From NCBI GenBank assembly GCA_964584935.1, contig CAZPBN010000006.1, positions 1 to 64,000 on the forward strand: 64,000 nucleotides of DNA. The letters are read 5' to 3'. Position 1 is the stretch's first letter. Each line of letters begins with the position of its first letter. The notes beneath the pieces were generated by a model that had not been told where the DNA came from, did not search any database, and saw only the letters and a list, made by a program, of their open reading frames with translations. Both the position numbers and the translations under genes were made by a program. This document shows positions 45,820 to 54,196 of this stretch, in pieces. This stretch comes from CAZPBN01 sp964584935. Lineage in GTDB: Bacteria; Acidobacteriota; Aminicenantia; Aminicenantales; Aminicenantaceae.

Positions 45820-47016
45820 TCATTTCTCTTTGATCATTGAATTTCTGTTCTTGTTTTCATTATGAATTCTACCTAAGAATCCAGAAATAAGCTTTTCTAA
45901 CTGTTCATTGGCAAGAAGGAAGGAATCATGCCCAAAATCTGTATCTACCTCACAAAAGCTGACATTGAGACCGGCTTTTTTCATGGCTTGAACCATTTCT
46001 CTGGATTGATAAGTCGGATAGAGCCAATCAGAAGAAAAAGAAACAACCAAAAATCTTGAACATGTTCTGGAAAATGCTTTCACCAGAGAGCCTTCACCCA
46101 TTTGCTCTCCCAAATCAAAGTAATCCGATGCTTTGGTTATATACAGATAAGAATTGGCATCAAAACGGTTTGCAAATTTTTTTCCCTGATAATGAAGATA
46201 GCTCTCCACCTGAAAATCATTCGAAAAGTCATATTTAAACACAGAATTATTCTTCCGTTTGCGTCCAAATTTTTGACGCATTGAATTCTCGGAAAGATAA
46301 GTGATATGTCCTATCATTCTGGCAAGAGCCAGTCCTTTTTCCGGAACTGCCCTTCCATAATAATTTCCGTTATTCCAAGCCGGATCAGCCATTATAGCCT
46401 GTCTCTGAGCTTCACTGAGTCCAATGGAAAGAGCTGAGCGTTTACAGGTGCTGGCAAGGGAAACAACAGATGTTACCATTTCTGGATAACGAACCGCCCA
46501 TTCCAAAGCCTGCATTCCTCCGATTGAACCTCCAACCAGGCAGAGAAGGTTTTTGATTCCAAGATGGTCTATCAATTTTTTCTGAGCCTTCACCATATCT
46601 GAAATCGTCACAAGGGGAAATTCGAGAGCATATTCTCTTCCATTTTTTGGATTAACAGAAGCCGGTCCTGTGGAGCCGTAACAACTTCCTACTATATTGG
46701 AACATATGACAAAATATTTATTCGTATCGATTCCCCGGCCAGGACCGATCATGTTATCCCACCATCCCGGTTTCTCATCTCTCTCTGAATAATAACCGGC
46801 AGCATGCGAATTTCCTGATAAAGCATGAAAAACCATAACAACATTATTATTTTCCCTGTTCAGTGTTCCATATGTCTCATAAGCCAGAGTGACAGGACTC
46901 AGTTTTGCCCCACTTTCAAGAATCATCTGCTCAGGAGGCTCTGCGAAAGTGAAATACTTTCTCCTCACAATTCCTACAGAAACTCCATTTTGATCATGAC
47001 CACTGTATTCACTCAT
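45820..47016 (-). CDS. metX: Homoserine O-acetyltransferase MetX
   Basis: I place the start at 47016 (398 residues): AAGAGGT lies six bases upstream, and longer starts would overlap metY. The alpha/beta-hydrolase acyltransferase has FHALSGNSHAAGYY, the nucleophile near Ser164 in GGSIGGMQALEWA, an Asp in FSSDWLYP and a His in VDTDFGHDSFLL. It activates homoserine for direct sulfhydrylation by MetY. Whether it uses acetyl- or succinyl-CoA cannot be settled by eye; pairing with MetY suggests acetyl. Confidence 0.95.
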   Translation of the reverse strand: MSEYSGHDQNGVSVGIVRRKYFTFAEPPEQMILESGAKLSPVTLAYETYGTLNRENNNVVMVFHALSGNSHAAGYYSERDEKPGWWDNMIGPGRGIDTNKYFVICSNIVGSCYGSTGPASVNPKNGREYALEFPLVTISDMVKAQKKLIDHLGIKNLLCLVGGSIGGMQALEWAVRYPEMVTSVVSLASTCKRSALSIGLSEAQRQAIMADPAWNNGNYYGRAVPEKGLALARMIGHITYLSENSMRQKFGRKRKNNSVFKYDFSNDFQVESYLHYQGKKFANRFDANSYLYITKASDYFDLGEQMGEGSLVKAFSRTCSRFLVVSFSSDWLYPTYQSREMVQAMKKAGLNVSFCEVDTDFGHDSFLLANEQLEKLISGFLGRIHNENKNRNSMIKEK

Positions 47017-47035
47017 GTTCATACCTCTTATAAAA

Positions 47036-48319
47036 TCACAATTGATCAAGCGCTTGATCAAGGTCATTAATGATATCATTCACAAATTCTATTCCTACCG
47101 AGATCCGTATCAATTCTGAGGGAACTCCAGCTTTGAGTCTTTCCTTTTCTGACAACTGCGAATGCAAGGTCGACGCAGGGTGAATTATGAGAGTTTTCAC
47201 GTCCCCAACATTTGCCAGATGAGAAATGAGTTTAACATTTTCAATCAGCTTTTTCCCTTTTTCAGCTCCTCCTTTCACACCAAAAGAAAAAATCGAACCA
47301 TATCCTGTTTTTAAATACTTTTTTGCCAGTTTGTGAGAGGAATGTCCGGACAATCCTGCATAATTGACCCAGGAAATCTTAGGATGATTCTTCAAATACG
47401 TGGCTACCCTCAGCGCATTTTCATTGTGTCTTGGAACCCGGATATGGAGAGTTTTCAATCCCTGAAGAAAAAGGAAAGCATTAAAAGGAGAAGGGGCGGG
47501 TCCGAATGAACGCAGTCCATCCATGCGACATTTGGTAATAAAAGCTTTATTGCCAAAAGCCTCCCAGAAATTACCTCCCTGAAATCTAGAAGACGGCTCA
47601 ACAAAATCTGGAAATTTGCCGTTATTCCAGGGAAAATTTCCCCCGTCTATTATAATTCCTCCTATTGATGTCCCATGACCTCCGATGAATTTGGTCGCTG
47701 AATGCAGCACAATATCCGCACCCCATTCAACCGGGCGACAAAGGTAAGGGGACGCAAATGTGTTATCTATGACAAGAGGAATCTTGTTTTCATGAGCAGC
47801 AACTGCCAGGGCTTCAATATCTGCCACATCCCCTGATGGATTGCTTATTGTTTCAACATAAAGTGCTCTTGTTTTCGAATCAATTGATTCAACAAATGTC
47901 TGCGGATTCATTCCCTCAACAAATTTTGCAGTGATTCCAAACCGGGGCAATATCATGCTTAAAAGATTTTTTGTTCCTCCATAAAGACAGCTGCTGGACA
48001 CAATATTTTCTCCCTGTTTAGCCAAAACTAAAAAAACAATCATCTCAGCAGCCATTCCTGAAGCGACCAAAAGAGCTCCGCTCCCCCCTTCCAGTTCTGC
48101 TACCCGTTGTTCCACTACACTTGAGGTGGGATTAGACAACCTTGAATAAATGTGTCCTTTCCCCTCTAACTCAAAAAGGCTGGCAGCATGATCTGTATCC
48201 CTAAAAATGTAGGATGTTGTCTGATAGATAGGAACAGCACTGGAATAAGTTGCCGTATCAGGATTAGTTCCTCCGTGCAGACAAACTGTATCAATATGGT
48301 GTTTCGTTTTTTTATCCAT
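47036..48319 (-). CDS. metY: O-acetylhomoserine sulfhydrylase
   Basis: This 427-residue Cys/Met-metabolism PLP enzyme converts O-acetylhomoserine and sulfide to homocysteine. The PLP lysine is in LHSATKFIGGHG, with YETISNPSGDVADIEALA and VIDNTFASPYLC supplying other cofactor contacts. The C-terminus (ELIRISVGIEFVNDIINDLDQAL) is typical. It is the first gene of metY-metX-metW, which together make homocysteine from homoserine by direct sulfhydrylation. An AGAAGGAGG site precedes the ATG. A hairpin-rich leader lies upstream. Confidence 0.96.
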   Translation of the reverse strand: MDKKTKHHIDTVCLHGGTNPDTATYSSAVPIYQTTSYIFRDTDHAASLFELEGKGHIYSRLSNPTSSVVEQRVAELEGGSGALLVASGMAAEMIVFLVLAKQGENIVSSSCLYGGTKNLLSMILPRFGITAKFVEGMNPQTFVESIDSKTRALYVETISNPSGDVADIEALAVAAHENKIPLVIDNTFASPYLCRPVEWGADIVLHSATKFIGGHGTSIGGIIIDGGNFPWNNGKFPDFVEPSSRFQGGNFWEAFGNKAFITKCRMDGLRSFGPAPSPFNAFLFLQGLKTLHIRVPRHNENALRVATYLKNHPKISWVNYAGLSGHSSHKLAKKYLKTGYGSIFSFGVKGGAEKGKKLIENVKLISHLANVGDVKTLIIHPASTLHSQLSEKERLKAGVPSELIRISVGIEFVNDIINDLDQALDQL

Positions 48320-48656
48320 ATGAGCCTCCTTCTATTCTTTTGCATAGCAATAAGGAAATTTTTTTTAATCAATTTGCCGATCAGAAAATAATGATGATTA
48401 GTATTGATTAAAAAAGGGATTAAAAGGAATGATCCCGAATACGGGATTACTGAAGATGTCTACCCGTATCCGGGCAGGGCATTATCATATGGAATTGTTT
48501 TGCTAACATCAATTGATTATAATCTTTTCTTTTCATCTTCTTGCTGCTATTATATTTTTTTTCCGTCCAAAGTCAAGTGAATGATTTGAATAGAAAAGTA
48601 ATATATTTTAATGCCTTAGAATATAATTCTTAAAAGATAAAAAGGAGAAGATAGCG
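48320..48656. promoter_or_regulatory. Leader/promoter region of the met operon
   Basis: No gene is seen. On the minus strand, two adjacent hairpins occur: CTGCCCG-GATA-CGGGTAG (48455-48472 region) and ATCCCG-TATT-CGGGAT (48431-48446 region). Their arms are also nearly complementary to each other, so an alternative fold is possible, as in an attenuator. A known SAM riboswitch core is not present. The right end holds the promoter and ribosome binding site for the small rightward ORF at 48657. Confidence 0.5.
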
Positions 48657-48824
48657 ATTGATAAAAAGGAAAGCCACAGGATTGACCAAATCTGTCCTTT
48701 TTGCAGCCCACAACTACAGACTCTTTATTTTCGCAAATTGGTCACATTTCTAGGTAAACGTTTCATTTATTTCTGTCTGAACTGCAGTGAAATTCTTGGT
48801 TTATCTCACCGTAAAGAATACTGA
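48657..48824 (+). CDS. Small zinc-ribbon protein (55 residues), apparent ATT start
   Basis: This frame encodes two CxxC knuckles (ICPFC at 12-16 and FCLNC at 39-43) separated by 23 residues with a basic, aromatic middle (LYFRKLVTFLGKRFIYF), the usual layout of a small zinc ribbon. No ATG, GTG or TTG occurs in frame before the first knuckle. A good GGAG (48644-48647) sits nine bases before ATT at 48657, a rare start codon known from infC. The frame is open upstream only to a TAA about 27 bases earlier. The cysteine spacing argues that it is real; expression is unproven. Confidence 0.55.
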   Translation: MDKKESHRIDQICPFCSPQLQTLYFRKLVTFLGKRFIYFCLNCSEILGLSHRKEY

Positions 48825-48917
48825 ATGGATTAATATCTGAATAAAACTATTCGGGTTTTTCAAAGAATATGGTAAATAAGTAAAGTGTCCCCAATATTTC
48901 AAATATTTCCCAATATT

Positions 48918-49856
48918 TCACTGAACTGAATCCAGATGGTATGAATAGCCATTGATGCAAATCCCCTTATGGTTTAAATAGGTTTCAATATATTGTCCGC
49001 AGTTGCTTCCAATATAATTTTCCTCAGGATCTCCAATACTGAGGATAACTTCGTAACCAGCATTCTTGAGGGATTTTATTATCGAATAGTCCTCAACCCC
49101 CGGCACAACCAGTGAAGACACATTATTTAATTGTGCTTTATATGTTGGATTAACAGGCGTTATTTTAATCAGAAACTTTTCCGGATCAAAATAATCCAAA
49201 AGAATTCCAGGGTCAACAGGCATGTCTTTGGCAAGAGCAAAGTTTAGAGTTATTTTCCTCTCCCCGGAATTAAAAAATCTGTCTCCGTATTCTGCAATAT
49301 CTTTAAAACTCCACTTTCTCACTGGAATAAGCCAATCTCTCTTTTCTTTATCTGTTGTATGAATTGAAAATTGAAGCTGGAATTTATCACGGTAAATCCT
49401 GTTCTTCACTTCAAGTAATCTTTCAAAATTTCCTTCCGTTCTTTCAGGCGCAACTGTCGAGTAGGAAGGCATCAATCCGGGAGCATCATACAGTGTTTTA
49501 AGATTTTCAAGGACTTTCAATACATTCTTGTTGAATGCCGGTTCACCCATTCTGGCAAATTGGATCTTAAATTTTTTTGAAGGAACTCTTTTATCGGGGA
49601 ATCGGTATTTTATCAAATAATCTATCTGAAAAAGTATGTCTTCTTCCGAAAGTTTTCCCTTATAATAACCTCCGGCATCACAAAATGGACATCTAACAGG
49701 GCATCCATACAGACTTGAAAGTGTCAAAACCCACTTCTCCTCACGTGGAAGCGGAGGTTGAACTGATTCTGCAAATTCAATGAGCCTGCCTTTATCCGTT
49801 TCGGCAATGCAAACAATAGCTATATCGTCCCTTCCGGTTTTTGCTTTAACCTTCAT
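48918..49856 (-). CDS. RlmN/Cfr-like radical SAM protein
   Basis: The 312-residue protein has the cluster motif Cys52-x3-Cys56-x2-Cys59 (GCPVRCPFCDAG) and otherwise resembles RlmN: ARMGEPAFN, then YSTVAPERTE and a C-terminal GSNCGQY with Cys286, matching the methyl-carrying cysteine of RlmN (in ACGQL). The second mechanistic cysteine of RlmN, seven residues before the cluster motif, is Thr45 here. So it is probably not the rRNA/tRNA adenosine methylase but a relative with another substrate. Its ATG overlaps the flavoprotein stop by four bases, making it the last gene of a four-gene operon. Confidence 0.83.
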   Translation of the reverse strand: MKVKAKTGRDDIAIVCIAETDKGRLIEFAESVQPPLPREEKWVLTLSSLYGCPVRCPFCDAGGYYKGKLSEEDILFQIDYLIKYRFPDKRVPSKKFKIQFARMGEPAFNKNVLKVLENLKTLYDAPGLMPSYSTVAPERTEGNFERLLEVKNRIYRDKFQLQFSIHTTDKEKRDWLIPVRKWSFKDIAEYGDRFFNSGERKITLNFALAKDMPVDPGILLDYFDPEKFLIKITPVNPTYKAQLNNVSSLVVPGVEDYSIIKSLKNAGYEVILSIGDPEENYIGSNCGQYIETYLNHKGICINGYSYHLDSVQ

Positions 49857-50746
49857 ATTTCTCCTTTGAAATGTTCTTTATACAGCATCATAGCCGCTTT
49901 TATCCCCTCGCCCGCAGAAATACCAGCCTGTCTAAATATTCCGTTATTCACATCTCCAGTCATGAAAATACTTTTCTTTTTCAATGGAACATCCCAATTT
50001 TTCTTCATCTCATCGCTAAAAAAATCAAGACACGGTTTTCTTCCAATAGCTGCTATCACATAATCAGAATAAATACTTTTTACCTCATGAGTTCCATCTG
50101 TTCTAAATTCTGTTAACATGCTTGAATTTTCCTTTCCTATTTTGCAAATAGAAATTCGCTGAAAATAAGATATGCGGTCTGATCTCAGACACCTATCCAT
50201 AAGCAAAGGAAGACATTTTGCCTTTTGGCTTTTATTTAAAATCATAACCTCATTCTTCCGGGCAAGATTTAACGCATAATCAAAGGCTGCATCTCCGCCT
50301 CCAATGATTACCACTTTTTTATTTTTTGCTCCGAGAACCGGATAAACCTCGTATAAAAGACATTCCTCAGCTCCGCCTAAAAGCAGCTCGCCGGGAAATG
50401 TTCTGGGCTTTGTCCCGGAAGCGACTATCACCCCCCGGGCTTTCAACTCTTTTTTATTTGTTTTTAACAAAAAAAACTCATCATGACATTCAAGGTTCAA
50501 GACCCTCTCAAATTGAACTGGAATTTCCAGTGCATCTAAATGTTTTTTCAATCTCCTAACAAGAGATAATCCTGAAATCCCCTTTGGAAAACCTGGGTAA
50601 TTCTCAACGAAATGGGCATTCCTTAACAGACCCCCAATTTCATTTTTTTCAAAAATGATTGGTTCAATATCATAACGTTTCAATTGAATTGCTGCCGCTA
50701 TTCCTGAAGGTCCGGCTCCTATAATCGCAGCGTCTTCAATCTCCAT
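49853..50746 (-). CDS. Thioredoxin-reductase-like FAD/NAD(P) flavoprotein
   Basis: Starting at 50746 (297 residues) puts GGAAGGAG six bases upstream. It has two dinucleotide folds: FAD-binding AIIGAGPSGIAAAIQL at the start and NAD(P)-binding VVIIGGGDAAFDYALNL near 145, plus the C-terminal FAD motif GDVNNGIFRQAGISAGEGI. The redox CxxC of thioredoxin reductase is missing, so it is closer to the ferredoxin-NADP reductase or YpdA type. It overlaps both neighbours, and I infer it supplies electrons to the adjacent radical SAM enzyme. Confidence 0.87.
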   Translation of the reverse strand: MEIEDAAIIGAGPSGIAAAIQLKRYDIEPIIFEKNEIGGLLRNAHFVENYPGFPKGISGLSLVRRLKKHLDALEIPVQFERVLNLECHDEFFLLKTNKKELKARGVIVASGTKPRTFPGELLLGGAEECLLYEVYPVLGAKNKKVVIIGGGDAAFDYALNLARKNEVMILNKSQKAKCLPLLMDRCLRSDRISYFQRISICKIGKENSSMLTEFRTDGTHEVKSIYSDYVIAAIGRKPCLDFFSDEMKKNWDVPLKKKSIFMTGDVNNGIFRQAGISAGEGIKAAMMLYKEHFKGEI

Positions 50747-51455
50747 ATTCATCTCCTTCCATACATTCAAGCAATTCATTGATCAAAACAGGAATTGCAA
50801 AACCGTGTGAAAGATTCAACAAAGACGCTTTGTGAAAATCCTCATTATAAGTTGCTGTCCCATCCACTGGGAAAAAAACTTCAAATCCTTTAACAAAGGC
50901 AGATCTAGCTGTGGTTTCACAGCATAAATGACTGAGAACCCCTGTGATTACGAGCTGTGTGGCTTTCATTTTCCGGAGCATCTGCTCCAGAGATGTATTA
51001 AAGAAGGCATCATATTGAGATTTTCGAATCACTCCCGCATATTGTAATTTCAACTCCTCCGTTATTCGGCTTAATTGATTTTTTTCCTCTATCAAATCCC
51101 CCCACCATCTGGACATAAGAGAAGCATTTCTTTTTGAATTAATATGTCGGGTTGAAAAGACAGGTAAATTGTTCTCAAGAAAGGCATTGGCAAGTTTTTT
51201 AATTCTGGGAACAACAGGTTCAATACTGGGAACAAAAGCATGAGATTTCTCATTGGTGAAGTATTCCTGCATGTCAACAATCAAGAGTGAAGAGTCATTG
51301 GGAGAAAAGTTGATATGACGCATTTTCCTGTAGCTCTCAACTTCTCTCAGCATTTCCTCAGCTTTTTTATCTATGGATTCATCTGTAAAATAATCAGTTT
51401 TCATTTGACTTATGAGAATTTTTTCTCGTGTTTCAAAAGCCACTCTTTTCTCCAT
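50736..51455 (-). CDS. Isochorismatase-like cysteine hydrolase
   Basis: The 239-residue protein has the isochorismatase-fold triad elements: Asp61 in LLIVDMQEYF and the catalytic cysteine in ITGVLSHLCCETTARSAF, with PVDGTATYNEDFHKASL after it. The family hydrolyses small amides and enol ethers (nicotinamide, ureas, isochorismate); the substrate is not evident. A GGAG site precedes the start at 51455, giving a 46-base overlap with the MGMT gene. An ATG at 51404 would remove the overlap but lacks a ribosome binding site. Confidence 0.85.
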   Translation of the reverse strand: MEKRVAFETREKILISQMKTDYFTDESIDKKAEEMLREVESYRKMRHINFSPNDSSLLIVDMQEYFTNEKSHAFVPSIEPVVPRIKKLANAFLENNLPVFSTRHINSKRNASLMSRWWGDLIEEKNQLSRITEELKLQYAGVIRKSQYDAFFNTSLEQMLRKMKATQLVITGVLSHLCCETTARSAFVKGFEVFFPVDGTATYNEDFHKASLLNLSHGFAIPVLINELLECMEGDEYGD

Positions 51456-51877
51456 AATTCTCCACCGTAACCGGTCAGCTCGTTATGGCTTCCTATAATG
51501 CGGTGGCAGGGAACTATGAACACAATTTCATTGTTTTTACTGGCGTTCCCCACCGCACGGGAAGCACCAGAATTCCCAATCCTCCTAGCAATGTCTTTAT
51601 AAGAAGCTGTCTTTCCATATGGAACTTTCATGATTTCCCACCAGACCTTTTTTTGAAAATCAGTGCCTTCCAATACAAAGTCTAAAGAAAATTCTTTTCT
51701 TTGTCCGTTGAAATATTCATCCAATTGATGAATATATCTATCAATAACTTTACTGGCTTCTTTTATCACAGGCTGCTTTTTTTTAGAAAAAAGGACAGAT
51801 GTTATTTGACTTTCAGTTCCTTTTACTTCAATTGTCCCAATTTCTGATTTATAGAATGCCCTCTTTATTTCAGTCAT
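51410..51877 (-). CDS. ogt: Methylated-DNA--protein-cysteine methyltransferase
   Basis: The 155-residue protein removes alkyl groups from O6-alkylguanine by transferring them to its own cysteine. The acceptor is Cys124 in IVPCHRIIGS; the DNA-binding helix is SYKDIARRIGNSGASRAVGNA with the arginine finger. Length matches Ogt-type proteins without an Ada domain. It is the first gene of the operon with the isochorismatase-like, flavoprotein and radical SAM genes, an unusual company for a repair protein. Confidence 0.95.
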   Translation of the reverse strand: MTEIKRAFYKSEIGTIEVKGTESQITSVLFSKKKQPVIKEASKVIDRYIHQLDEYFNGQRKEFSLDFVLEGTDFQKKVWWEIMKVPYGKTASYKDIARRIGNSGASRAVGNASKNNEIVFIVPCHRIIGSHNELTGYGGELWRKEWLLKHEKKFS

Positions 51878-52142
51878 TTCGTTTTGTTCTTTTCAAAATA
51901 CTTTTCTATCAATAAATTTTTCTCATGAACAATCAGAAAAATTTGTATAATTATCATCACTCTCTTTATAAAAGTCAACAAATTCCATTCAATCGAGATT
52001 CAGAAATATATTCTTCCTGTTTTCACTGTAGATACAGATAGAATTCAATCATTTTCCCGGGAGGAAACTCGCTCACAGGCATCTGGTTCTTGGTCACAGA
52101 GACCTCTCACTATTTATTCAATTGAAAGAATACAGACGAGGA

Positions 52143-52490
52143 TTAATTTTTACTATTAAAAGGTAAAACAATTATTTTCTGGATAGGAGTGGTTAACACA
52201 CCATTACCAAATTCCAATCGCATTCCGCAGGCAGCCAGAATATCGACTTTTATGACATTGCTTCCCCAAGAACAACCGGTTATGTTTGTTTTCTGGGGTG
52301 ATTGTCCTTTTCGATCAAACCACCCACCTGAAACCAGATAGGTTTCGTTCTCAAGAATATTTATCAAATAAACGGAATTATAAGTGACAATAAAAACCAT
52401 ATCTCCATACTGCAAGTCTGCTTTACAGACCTGTTTTAAATTAACGACACTTCCTATAATTTTTTCAAGCGCATGACCAAATTCAAGCAT
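52143..52490 (-). CDS. Hypothetical protein, 115 residues
   Basis: I do not recognise this protein. It is small, without signal peptide or membrane helix, and mostly predicted beta strand (YGDMVFIVTYNSVYLINIL, TYLVSGGWFDRKG, KIIVLPF), with three scattered cysteines (22, 73 and 87). The WFDRKG and TNITGCSWGS segments look structured rather than random, which supports it being a gene. No good ribosome binding site is seen. It stands alone next to the heptamer repeat region. Confidence 0.55.
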   Translation of the reverse strand: MLEFGHALEKIIGSVVNLKQVCKADLQYGDMVFIVTYNSVYLINILENETYLVSGGWFDRKGQSPQKTNITGCSWGSNVIKVDILAACGMRLEFGNGVLTTPIQKIIVLPFNSKN

Positions 52491-52916
52491 TTTCTATATC
52501 TTTAAAAAATCATAAAATTATTTCAAATCCACATATAAATTAATAAATATTTCATTAATAGTCAATAAAAATTATATTTGAAGTTCCCACAAATTTTTAA
52601 ATTCCTATTATAAACATCAGAAGCAACCAATATAGAAGGAGTCCATAATAATATCGTAAGACGTGAGACGTAAGACGTAAGACGAGAATGTGAAGAAAGC
52701 GTAAGACGTGAGATGAAATGCAATAGATAATCGTGAGACGTGAGATGATAAATTTATGGCAAAGAAAATATATATTTTCAAGGGAAATTCTGTAAATATA
52801 ATATAAAAAGCTTGAAATAAACATTAAAGAAGGCTACGTTATTATCTATAAATTTTATGAGCCATTTGGCTTTAACAATGATTCAATAAAACACAAATAA
52901 TACAAAGGAGTGACAA
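52491..52916. other. AT-rich intergenic region with heptamer repeats
   Basis: No coding frame of note is seen. It contains a patch of GTRAGAY heptamers (listed separately). The right end has a strong AAAGGAGTGA ribosome binding site for the DUF1015 gene, the same sequence as in front of ndk. Confidence 0.5.
52656..52746. repeat. Interrupted tandem heptamer repeat GTRAGAY
   Basis: Eight copies of a seven-base unit are readable. Four are in tandem (52656-52683: GTAAGAC, GTGAGAC, GTAAGAC, GTAAGAC), two at 52701-52714 and two at 52733-52746. The intervening bases are unrelated. The units alternate between GTAAGAC and GTGAGAC, with T replacing the final C in two copies. No origin or recombination site is recognised. 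Confidence 0.8.
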
Positions 52917-54161
52917 ATGGCAGTATTAAAAAAATTCAAAGCATTGAAACCCAAAAAGGGATTAGAAGAAAAAATCGCTTCTTTACCTTATGATGTGATC
53001 AGCAGTGAAGAAGCAAGACCCATTGCTGAAGAGAATCCCTATTCTTTTCTCCATATTATTAAACCTGAAGTGGATCTTCCTGCAGGAACAGACCTTTATT
53101 CCCAAGAAGTTTACGAAAAAGCTAAAGAAAATTTTGATAAGTTTATAAAAGAAGGTTTGCTTATTCAAGAAGACAGCGAAAGACTTTATATCTACCGCCA
53201 AACAATGAAAGGCAGAGACCAATATGGAATTGTCGGATGTGTTTCAGCCCAGGATTATGAAAACGACATCATAAAAAAACATGAATTCACAAGACCTGCT
53301 AAAGAAAGAGACAGAATCAAACATGTTGACATAACAAACTCCAATGCCGGCCCTGTTTTCCTGACTTATAAAGCCAGAGAGCCAATAAACAATGTTGTCG
53401 CTGAGGTTGTAAACAATCCACCCCTTTATGACTTCATTGCTGCGGATGGTATCAAACACACCATATGGATCGTTGATGACCATAAAGGAGATGCCCTCAT
53501 TAAAGAATTTGATAAGGTGGACTACCTTTATGTTGCCGATGGGCACCACAGGACTGCCTCTGCGGCAAAGGTAGCACAGATGAGAAAGGATGCCAATCCA
53601 AACCACACGGGAAATGAAGAGTATAATTTTTTTCTTGCTGTCTTATTTCCTCATAATCAACTTCAGATAATCGATTACAACAGAGTCTTGAAAAATTTAA
53701 ACAATCATTCAAAAGAAGAATTGTTCAACAAACTGAAAGAGATTTTTTCATTGGAAAAAAAAGGGTATACTCAATACAAACCAGCCAAAAAGGGCGAAAT
53801 TGGTATGTATATGGATAAAGAATGGTATAAACTCACGCTTCAAAAAGAAAAAGTTGATTCCAGCGATCCGGTCAAAAGCTTGGATATATCCATTCTTCAA
53901 AACTATATTCTAGGCCCCTTTTTCGGAATTGATGATCCAAGAACAAGTGATCAAATTGACTTTATTGGAGGAATAAGAGGACTCGAGGAACTGGAGCGGT
54001 TAGTGGACGGCGGAAATTTTAAGGTTGCTTTTGCTCTGTATCCTGTTTCCATAGAAGAATTAATCAGGATTGCTGATGCAGGAAAAGTCATGCCCCCAAA
54101 ATCAACCTGGTTTGAACCAAAATTAAGAAGCGGTCTCCTCATTCATTTACTGGAAAACTAA
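52917..54161 (+). CDS. DUF1015 family protein
   Basis: The 414-residue protein is a typical DUF1015 member: FKALKPKKGLEEKIASLPYDVI at the start, ENPYSFLHIIKPEVDLP, YGIVGCVSAQDYE, and the most conserved block YVADGHHRTASA near 205. The DGHHR motif recalls the ParB/SerK fold, in which a similar site binds a nucleotide, so a kinase or phosphotransfer role is possible but unproven. It has a strong ribosome binding site. The downstream membrane protein gene is 35 bases away in the same direction. Confidence 0.9.
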   Translation: MAVLKKFKALKPKKGLEEKIASLPYDVISSEEARPIAEENPYSFLHIIKPEVDLPAGTDLYSQEVYEKAKENFDKFIKEGLLIQEDSERLYIYRQTMKGRDQYGIVGCVSAQDYENDIIKKHEFTRPAKERDRIKHVDITNSNAGPVFLTYKAREPINNVVAEVVNNPPLYDFIAADGIKHTIWIVDDHKGDALIKEFDKVDYLYVADGHHRTASAAKVAQMRKDANPNHTGNEEYNFFLAVLFPHNQLQIIDYNRVLKNLNNHSKEELFNKLKEIFSLEKKGYTQYKPAKKGEIGMYMDKEWYKLTLQKEKVDSSDPVKSLDISILQNYILGPFFGIDDPRTSDQIDFIGGIRGLEELERLVDGGNFKVAFALYPVSIEELIRIADAGKVMPPKSTWFEPKLRSGLLIHLLEN

Positions 54162-54196
54162 AAGTCCTTATTTTTATAATTTGAATCCAGTATAAA

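Noticed and set aside
48450..48465. MetJ-like box (AGATGTCT) in the met leader
   Set aside because: A single imperfect copy; MetJ acts on tandem boxes and is known mainly from gammaproteobacteria.
52656..52746. CRISPR array
   Set aside because: The units are only seven bases, spacing is irregular, and no cas genes are nearby.
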